Of a stretch of DNA of 64,000 bases, positions 58,781 to 64,000 are shown one piece after another. The position numbers were made by a program, and so were the translations under genes. Source of the stretch: Fluviicola sp. (GTDB lineage Bacteria > Bacteroidota > Bacteroidia > Flavobacteriales_D > Crocinitomicaceae). Numbering within the stretch: position 1 is the first letter of the stretch; every line of letters starts with the position of its first letter. The DNA lies in the NCBI RefSeq assembly GCF_039596395.1, contig NZ_JBCNJT010000001.1, positions 1,213,315 to 1,277,314 on the forward strand, written 5' to 3'. Under the pieces are notes generated by a model that saw nothing but the letters and a program-made list of their open reading frames with translations, was not told the origin of the DNA and ran no database searches.

Positions 58781-59896
58781 ATGAGCGTTCGAGCTGAAAA
58801 AGCAATCCGGAGAAAAGAATCCTCTTCCGGGAAAAATCAGATCAAAAAAGGAGATACTCCGGGCAATGAATGGCAGGATAACCGTCTGCAATCAGTCGTA
58901 CAGCAAAAAATACAAGCCCTTGCAGATAGCAGTCCGCAATCACAACTGATTGATCAGGTGCAACAAAGCAGCACATCGCAAGCGAAACCCATACAGCGGA
59001 TGGTGGCAATTAATGCCTATAAAAATGTGTATGTGCCGGATTATCTGAAACCGGAGACTAAAGAAGCCGAGGGAAGAATGGAAACTTCTATCAATACCCT
59101 GAGCGGAAGAGACGATAAATTGGTATTTACGGATTCCGACAATGTTCAGGAGATTTTTAAGAAAAATAGTTGGTCAACAGATTTGCTTGAATCTAAGAAT
59201 AAATACACAGATAAAGACGAAGCGAATAAATTAACGGCCAAAGCCTCCCGGGAACAGCAAGACAGGAACCTGAGCCCGGAAAAACGCAAAGCAATTACAG
59301 ATAAACTGGGATCTGACCTGGACGATCTGACAAATGCGACCTGGAAAAGAAACAGTGCCATTCTCCATGAGTTTTCAAAGCAAAAACAACTTTATGTTTA
59401 TAAGAATGATTTAGCCTTGGATAACCCTTATGTTGATCCGGAATCCTTTAACCTGTTAGCGCCGAAAGATATGACGGATGCTCCGGGCGAGTTGGGGGAA
59501 GTTGGGAACGAGCATGATATTTGTGCCATTGAAGCGATTTCTGATTTGGGAGGAAACGTTAAAACGATGTGGGCTGACCGGGCAAGCGCCACTGACGTCG
59601 GTTCGTGGCACAAGGCCTGTAAGGCAAAAGGACTTGATTACCGGAATGACAACGAGTATATTAAGATTTTAAAAAAGCTGGGGTACAGCTTAGTTGAAAA
59701 CACAAATATCGTTTTCAACGAGATTGATTGGGAAAAAGATACTCTTGGAGACGGGGAATATTTCCTGGGTACCGGTTCTGGAGATATCGGCCATGCGATT
59801 GGAGTTAAAATAACCGGCGGTGATGTGGACCAAATTTATGACAGACAGGAATTACATACCCCGGAAACGGTTGTAACGTATATTTTCAAAAAGTAG
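58781..59896 (+). CDS. Putative eCIS-associated effector with papain-like C-terminal domain
   Basis: 371 residues. Residues 33-72 (QDNRLQSVVQQKIQALADSS, then SQLIDQVQQ and KPIQRM) resemble the N-terminal loading region seen on many proteins tied to extracellular contractile injection systems, typically written as DNRPEAVAQRKLQ. The central region is a helical, poorly conserved linker. The C-terminal ~130 residues hold Cys248 (EHDICAIEA), His338 (DIGHAIGV) and Asp354 (IYDRQ) in the order and spacing of a papain-like cysteine peptidase or deamidase. No structural eCIS gene lies in the window. The reading is inference from motifs and could be wrong. Confidence 0.6.
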   Translation: MSVRAEKAIRRKESSSGKNQIKKGDTPGNEWQDNRLQSVVQQKIQALADSSPQSQLIDQVQQSSTSQAKPIQRMVAINAYKNVYVPDYLKPETKEAEGRMETSINTLSGRDDKLVFTDSDNVQEIFKKNSWSTDLLESKNKYTDKDEANKLTAKASREQQDRNLSPEKRKAITDKLGSDLDDLTNATWKRNSAILHEFSKQKQLYVYKNDLALDNPYVDPESFNLLAPKDMTDAPGELGEVGNEHDICAIEAISDLGGNVKTMWADRASATDVGSWHKACKAKGLDYRNDNEYIKILKKLGYSLVENTNIVFNEIDWEKDTLGDGEYFLGTGSGDIGHAIGVKITGGDVDQIYDRQELHTPETVVTYIFKK

Positions 59897-59994
59897 TTGT
59901 AGTAATTCCGGTGGTTTTATTTCTGACTTATTACGGAGTTTGTCTTGCAATTCGTAGGGAAGATTAACTATCTTGTGAACTGATTTTTGAAGAA

Positions 59995-62271
59995 ATGAAA
60001 CACTTAATTCTTTTTCTTTTCCCCCTTGCTGCCTTGTCTCAGCAAAAACCGGTGGGTTATGTCAATCCTTTAATGGGAACTGATTCCAAAATGGAGCTTT
60101 CCAACGGAAATACGTATCCTGCAATCGGTTTGCCATGGGGAATGAACCTGTGGACACCACAAACGAATACCATGGGAAATGGCTGGGCATATCAATACAG
60201 TGCGGATATGATGCGCGGATTCAAGCAAACACATCAGCCTTCTCCCTGGATGAATGATTACGGTCAGTTTGCGATTATGCCGGGAAGCGGGAAAGTAGTT
60301 TTCGATCAGAATGAACGAGCCAGCTGGTTCTCACATAAAGCAGAAGTTTCAAAGCCGCATTACTACAGCGTTTACCTGGCAGATTGCGACATAACAACTG
60401 AAATCACCCCTACGGAACGGGCAGCTGTTTTCCGGTTTACTTTTCCACAAAATGATAGTTCTTTTATTGTAATCGATGCGTTGGACCGCGGTTCGTATGT
60501 GAAAGTTTTCCCGAAAGAGCGGAAGATAATAGGGTATACCAAACGCTATGCACGCGGCAAACTCACGGATTTCAAGAATTACTTTGTGATTTACCTGGAT
60601 CGGGATATTGAATTCTATTCGGTGGCAACGGATGGGAAACTGGCCGGTAAAAAGGACGAATCGGCCTCCAATCATTCGGGAATAGTGGTCGGATTCAAAA
60701 CAAAAAAAGGGGAACAGGTGCAGTTAAAAGTTGCATCGTCTTTTATTTCACCCGAACAGGCTGAACTGAACCTGCAGCGAGAAGTTGGCAACAGCCATTT
60801 TGACGTCATAAGAAATAATGCGGAATTACGCTGGAACGAAACATTGGGGAAAATTGAGGTTTCAGGAGGAACGGACGAACAACTGCGCACATTTTACTCT
60901 TGTTTGTACCGCACGCTTTTCTTCCCGAATAAACTCTATGAGATTGATGCAAACGGGAAAGAAGTGCACTGGAGTCCATACAACGGGAAAGTTCTTCCGG
61001 GAAAAATGTTTGGCGGAACCGGTTTCTGGGATACGTTCCGGGCGCTTTATCCTTTGTTGAACCTGGTTTACCCGGAAATCAACCGGGAAATGCAGGAAGG
61101 CTTGGTGAATGATTACCTGGAAGGCGGATTTTTGCCGGAATGGTCGAGCCCCGGATACGCCGATATCATGATCGGGAATAATTCCGCGTCCATTGTTTCG
61201 GATGCATACATCAAAGGATTGCGCGGATACGATATCGAAAAACTCTATGAAGCCTTGCTTCACGGGGCAAACAACGAAGGTCCGGTGAGCGCTGTCGGGC
61301 GCTTCGGAGTGAATTATTACAACCAACTGGGCTATGTTCCTTACGATGTGAAAATCAATGAAAATGCGGCCAGAACACTGGAATATGCTTACGACGATTT
61401 CGCGATCTACCAGTTGGCGAAAGCCTTGAAACGTCCGAAAAAAGAAATTGACCTGTATGCCAAGCGCTGTCAGAATTACCGGAATTTGTTCGATCCTGAA
61501 ACAGGAATGATGCGCGGAAAGAATGCAGACGGAACATTTCAGTCACCGTTTAACCCTTTCAAGTGGGGAGATGCATTTACGGAAGGAAACAGCTGGCATT
61601 ACACCTGGTCTGTTTTTCACGATGTACAGGGATTAATCGGTTTGATGGGAGGAAAGGAGCGCTTTGTTTCCAAACTCGATTCGGTTTTCAGTCTTCCGCC
61701 GGTTTACGATGACAGCTATTACGGGGGAATGATCCACGAGATCAAGGAAATGCAAATTGCGAATATGGGACAATATGCGCACGGGAACCAGCCTATTCAG
61801 CACATGATTTATTTATACAATTATGCTGGTGCTCCGGCAAAATCCCAATATTGGATACGGGAAGTGTTGAATCGCCTGTACAAACCGACTCCCGACGGAT
61901 ATTGCGGAGACGAAGACAACGGGCAAACTTCTGCCTGGTACGTTTTTTCAGCTTTGGGATTCTACCCGGTTTGTCCGGCTACGGACGAATATGTGCTGGG
62001 GGCTCCATTGTTCCAAAAAGCAGTGGTTCATTTGGCGGAAGGGAAGCAGCTTGTTTTGAATGCGCCGCAAAATTCGGCAGAGAACCGATATGTTTCTTCC
62101 ATGAGCATTAATGGCAAAGTCTATTCAAAACTCTTCCTGAAACATTCGGAATTGGTGAAAGGAACAGTGATTGATTTTAAAATGTCGGGAACACCTGCTT
62201 TGGAGCAAACATTTTCGGAAAGTGATTTGCCGTATTCCTTTTCGAGGGAAAATCTGCCTGCAAAAAAGTAG
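59995..62271 (+). CDS. GH92 family alpha-1,2-mannosidase, secreted
   Basis: 758 residues with a signal peptide (~1-16). The GH92 marks are FTEGNSWHYTWSVFHDVQGL, with the acid Glu, and GDEDNGQTSAWYVFSALGFYPV, with the catalytic Asp pair. GFWDTFRALYPLLNLVYP is also typical. Calcium-dependent exo-mannosidase that trims mannose from glycans outside the cytoplasm. No SusC/SusD pair or other polysaccharide locus genes are adjacent, so it stands alone. Confidence 0.93.
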   Translation: MKHLILFLFPLAALSQQKPVGYVNPLMGTDSKMELSNGNTYPAIGLPWGMNLWTPQTNTMGNGWAYQYSADMMRGFKQTHQPSPWMNDYGQFAIMPGSGKVVFDQNERASWFSHKAEVSKPHYYSVYLADCDITTEITPTERAAVFRFTFPQNDSSFIVIDALDRGSYVKVFPKERKIIGYTKRYARGKLTDFKNYFVIYLDRDIEFYSVATDGKLAGKKDESASNHSGIVVGFKTKKGEQVQLKVASSFISPEQAELNLQREVGNSHFDVIRNNAELRWNETLGKIEVSGGTDEQLRTFYSCLYRTLFFPNKLYEIDANGKEVHWSPYNGKVLPGKMFGGTGFWDTFRALYPLLNLVYPEINREMQEGLVNDYLEGGFLPEWSSPGYADIMIGNNSASIVSDAYIKGLRGYDIEKLYEALLHGANNEGPVSAVGRFGVNYYNQLGYVPYDVKINENAARTLEYAYDDFAIYQLAKALKRPKKEIDLYAKRCQNYRNLFDPETGMMRGKNADGTFQSPFNPFKWGDAFTEGNSWHYTWSVFHDVQGLIGLMGGKERFVSKLDSVFSLPPVYDDSYYGGMIHEIKEMQIANMGQYAHGNQPIQHMIYLYNYAGAPAKSQYWIREVLNRLYKPTPDGYCGDEDNGQTSAWYVFSALGFYPVCPATDEYVLGAPLFQKAVVHLAEGKQLVLNAPQNSAENRYVSSMSINGKVYSKLFLKHSELVKGTVIDFKMSGTPALEQTFSESDLPYSFSRENLPAKK

Positions 62272-62373
62272 CGAAAGATTCTGTTAGTATGAATTGCTTT
62301 TGCAGAAAGTACCGAATTTTTACGGATAGCCCCGGTTTGAAAATTTAGTCTCCCGGAATCCGGGCCTGAAGCT

Positions 62374-62381
62374 ATATTTGA
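62374..62381 (+). promoter_or_regulatory. -7 box for the 62409 gene
   Basis: TATATTTG is an exact TAnnTTTG match 28 bases before the ATG. A small CCCGG/CCGGG hairpin (62353-62365) lies upstream. Confidence 0.5.
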
Positions 62382-62408
62382 ACAACCTTAACGATTAAAC
62401 CTCTTGTT

Positions 62409-63062
62409 ATGAGACGAAAAATCAGTTGCTTCCTGTTTATGCTGTGTGTCGTTTGTGTTCACGGACAAAAAACATCCATCCTTGTCGATGAAATGACTGC
62501 GCATCATTTAAGACAATTACCGGAAGAAAAGCGATCTCATTTCGATAGCATTCTCCAAAACAGCATGCGAAAAAACTGGCTGTCGCGTGCGGATGAACGC
62601 TCGTTTGATGTTGCATTTATAGAAGAGGAATTTTGTGAGAAAATGCATTCAGTCACAACAACGGAATACTATTTTAACCGGGGAGACAGCATTCCGGCTT
62701 ATTTATACGAACAGGGGGAAATGGTGGAAGTGAAAAACAGATATGGTTTTCCGGTTACCTGGTATTATCAACATGTGATTCATTATCAAACGTTTCAACC
62801 ATTATTCGAAACATACAGCAAATTTCAACCCATGCAGGAATTGGCTTACGAGAAGGAGCAAATTTTGGATTATTCCTGCATAGGTAGAGCGAAAGATCAG
62901 GATAAACGGTTTGAAGATCAGCGAACTGCGGAACTCAAAACAACTTACCGCATTAACACCATGATCGACAAAAAATCGAATACAATCCTGGTTTCAGTTC
63001 AATATGCGCCGGAAAAACCGAAGTTTGAAATAAAAGGCTACAGTTCTGCATGGGATTGGTAA
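62409..63062 (+). CDS. Secreted protein, unknown function
   Basis: 217 residues with a signal peptide (~1-20, ending VCVHGQ). The mature protein is Tyr-, His- and Glu-rich, with a region reminiscent of beta-barrel porins or GLPGLI-like proteins but no clear match. Not recognised. It follows GH92 but with its own promoter. Confidence 0.6.
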   Translation: MRRKISCFLFMLCVVCVHGQKTSILVDEMTAHHLRQLPEEKRSHFDSILQNSMRKNWLSRADERSFDVAFIEEEFCEKMHSVTTTEYYFNRGDSIPAYLYEQGEMVEVKNRYGFPVTWYYQHVIHYQTFQPLFETYSKFQPMQELAYEKEQILDYSCIGRAKDQDKRFEDQRTAELKTTYRINTMIDKKSNTILVSVQYAPEKPKFEIKGYSSAWDW

Positions 63063-63104
63063 GTTCATTACTTTTAACCTCGTTGATTCCGATAATTATT
63101 GGAA

Positions 63105-63222
63105 TTAGAACCTTTGAACTTTTAAACTTTTAAACCTTCGAAGCTCGCAACGCTTATGCTGAAGCTTCAGCGAAGGCACAGAGCGAAGAAGATTTGAACT
63201 TTCTTAAACTTTCCTTGAACCA
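63105..63222. repeat. Family C/D repeat with palindromic core
   Basis: AACTTTTAAACTTTTAAACC runs surround GCTGAAGCTTCAGC, a perfect 14-bp palindrome at 63158-63171, then GAAGGCACAGAGCGAAGAAG. A degenerate copy of the core lies at 20909. It occupies the gap before the next gene. Confidence 0.65.
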
Positions 63223-63231
63223 GTAAACACC

Positions 63232-64000
63232 ATGATAAAAACCTATTTGACCTATTCCAGGGATGCTGGAGACTTTAAGTTTGATCTTGTAGCATTGAGC
63301 CAAAACGGGCTTTCGGGAATTCGCCTGATAAACAAAGGAAAAACAGCAGAAGAATTCACTGACCGGATTGCTGAAATTTTAGCTTATGGAAAAAAGAATA
63401 ACCTGGAACTGGAAATCCTGGTCGATTTGCCCGGAGAAAAGGCCTTGATCGGGAATGTTGGCAAAGGCATTCAAATTGAAAAAGGTGAAGTTTATCAATT
63501 ATGCAGTGAAAACCAGGAGGAGAAATCAAGCGATATTCCAACCACCGGATTCCTGTCACAATTGGATCCGGAAATCGTTCGTGCGGGAGATGTTATTTCC
63601 ATTGCTGACGGCGAACTGGATATGAAAATTCTGGAGGTCATGAAAACTTCAGTAAACTGCGAAGCGCTGAATTCCTTTTTTCTTACGTCAAACAGGTCGT
63701 TTACGATTAAAGGGAATAAATTGCCTGTTCAGCCTGTTTCAAATCACGATAAGATTCTTTTGGAGTCCTTGCAGCCAGCGGCATTTTCCGGTCCGGTGAA
63801 GATCCTGGTTTCATTTATATCGGACGTTTCACATGTGGAATACGTCAGGCAGCTGGTTCCCGGATTTCACATCGTATCTAAAGTAGAGACATTGATTCCT
63901 TCGGAGAAGCTGGAAGAAATTATACGGGCCTCAGACAGCATCATGCTAGGACGTGGAGATTTGACAAGTACCAGTAAAATGAGTGAGGTATTCCCGTTTC
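63232..64000 (+). CDS. Pyruvate kinase-like protein, cut by the window end
   Basis: At least 256 residues, running off the end. Order and motifs follow pyruvate kinase: DLPGEKALIG (like DLKGPKIR), AGDVISIADGEL, NRSFTIKGNKLPVQPVSNHD, SKVET at 216-220 and the SIMLGRGDL at 236-244 that matches MVARGDLG. Lys217 and Glu219 are conserved. However, the RLNFSHG-type potassium/phosphate segment reads GIRLINKGKT, so the key Asn and Ser are missing and classic activity is doubtful. Its C-terminus is outside the window. A specialised PEP-enzyme relative is possible. Confidence 0.6.
   Translation, partial: MIKTYLTYSRDAGDFKFDLVALSQNGLSGIRLINKGKTAEEFTDRIAEILAYGKKNNLELEILVDLPGEKALIGNVGKGIQIEKGEVYQLCSENQEEKSSDIPTTGFLSQLDPEIVRAGDVISIADGELDMKILEVMKTSVNCEALNSFFLTSNRSFTIKGNKLPVQPVSNHDKILLESLQPAAFSGPVKILVSFISDVSHVEYVRQLVPGFHIVSKVETLIPSEKLEEIIRASDSIMLGRGDLTSTSKMSEVFPF

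Overview
The window looks like a chromosomal stretch from a free-living member of the Bacteroidota, most likely Flavobacteriales and possibly Fluviicola/Crocinitomicaceae-like. The genus guess is weak. The phylum rests on three things: many start-proximal boxes of the form TAnnTTTG (the Bacteroidota sigma-A -7 element), near absence of Shine-Dalgarno sequences (8525 is a clear exception), and typical families (DUF3667, DUF4199, PepSY-TM, GH92, subclass-A2-like class A beta-lactamase, YwqK/MORN repeats). Base composition is moderate. No rRNA, tRNA, CRISPR array, transposase or phage gene was seen.

Layout. 1-12.3 kb: small enzymes and regulators (two AraC proteins, guanine-deaminase-like enzyme, HxlR/nitroreductase pair, three GNAT acetyltransferases, LuxR, DUF3667) separated by unusually long intergenic blocks filled with two families of degenerate repeats. 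12.3-24.4 kb: a hybrid sensor kinase with its own response regulator, two secreted proteases (S41 and trypsin-like), and an mdaB/ygiN-like quinone operon divergent from a LysR gene. 24.4-31 kb: serine hydrolase, tandem paralogous lipoproteins, a structured candidate RNA ending in an intrinsic terminator, OsmC, small membrane proteins and a second HxlR/nitroreductase pair. 31-47 kb: unknown membrane and secreted proteins, a third HxlR gene facing an SDR dehydrogenase, a thioredoxin-reductase-like flavoprotein with a palindrome over its promoter, DJ-1/PfpI proteins, a Gdx/SugE-type exporter, Crp/Fnr and a membrane-tethered LuxR protein. 47-64 kb: class A beta-lactamase, several uncharacterised proteins, an SF2 helicase with two predicted membrane helices, a large MORN-repeat protein, LLM flavoenzyme with WYL regulator, an orphan protein with an N-terminus like eCIS-associated effectors and a papain-like C-terminus, a GH92 mannosidase and a divergent pyruvate-kinase-like protein cut by the window end.

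How it fits together. The recurring theme is a redox or electrophile-stress regulator divergently paired with a flavin or NAD(P)H enzyme: HxlR/nitroreductase twice, HxlR/SDR, LysR/MdaB-YgiN. OsmC, DJ-1, quinol-monooxygenase-like and thioredoxin-reductase-like genes belong to the same theme. Several of these promoters carry inverted repeats that overlap the -33 or -7 elements. The strongest leads for something undescribed are the eCIS-effector-like protein (58781-59896), the membrane-anchored helicase (50187-52913), the structured RNA at 27150-27330, and the modular intergenic repeats in which small GC-rich hairpins are nested inside longer degenerate units.
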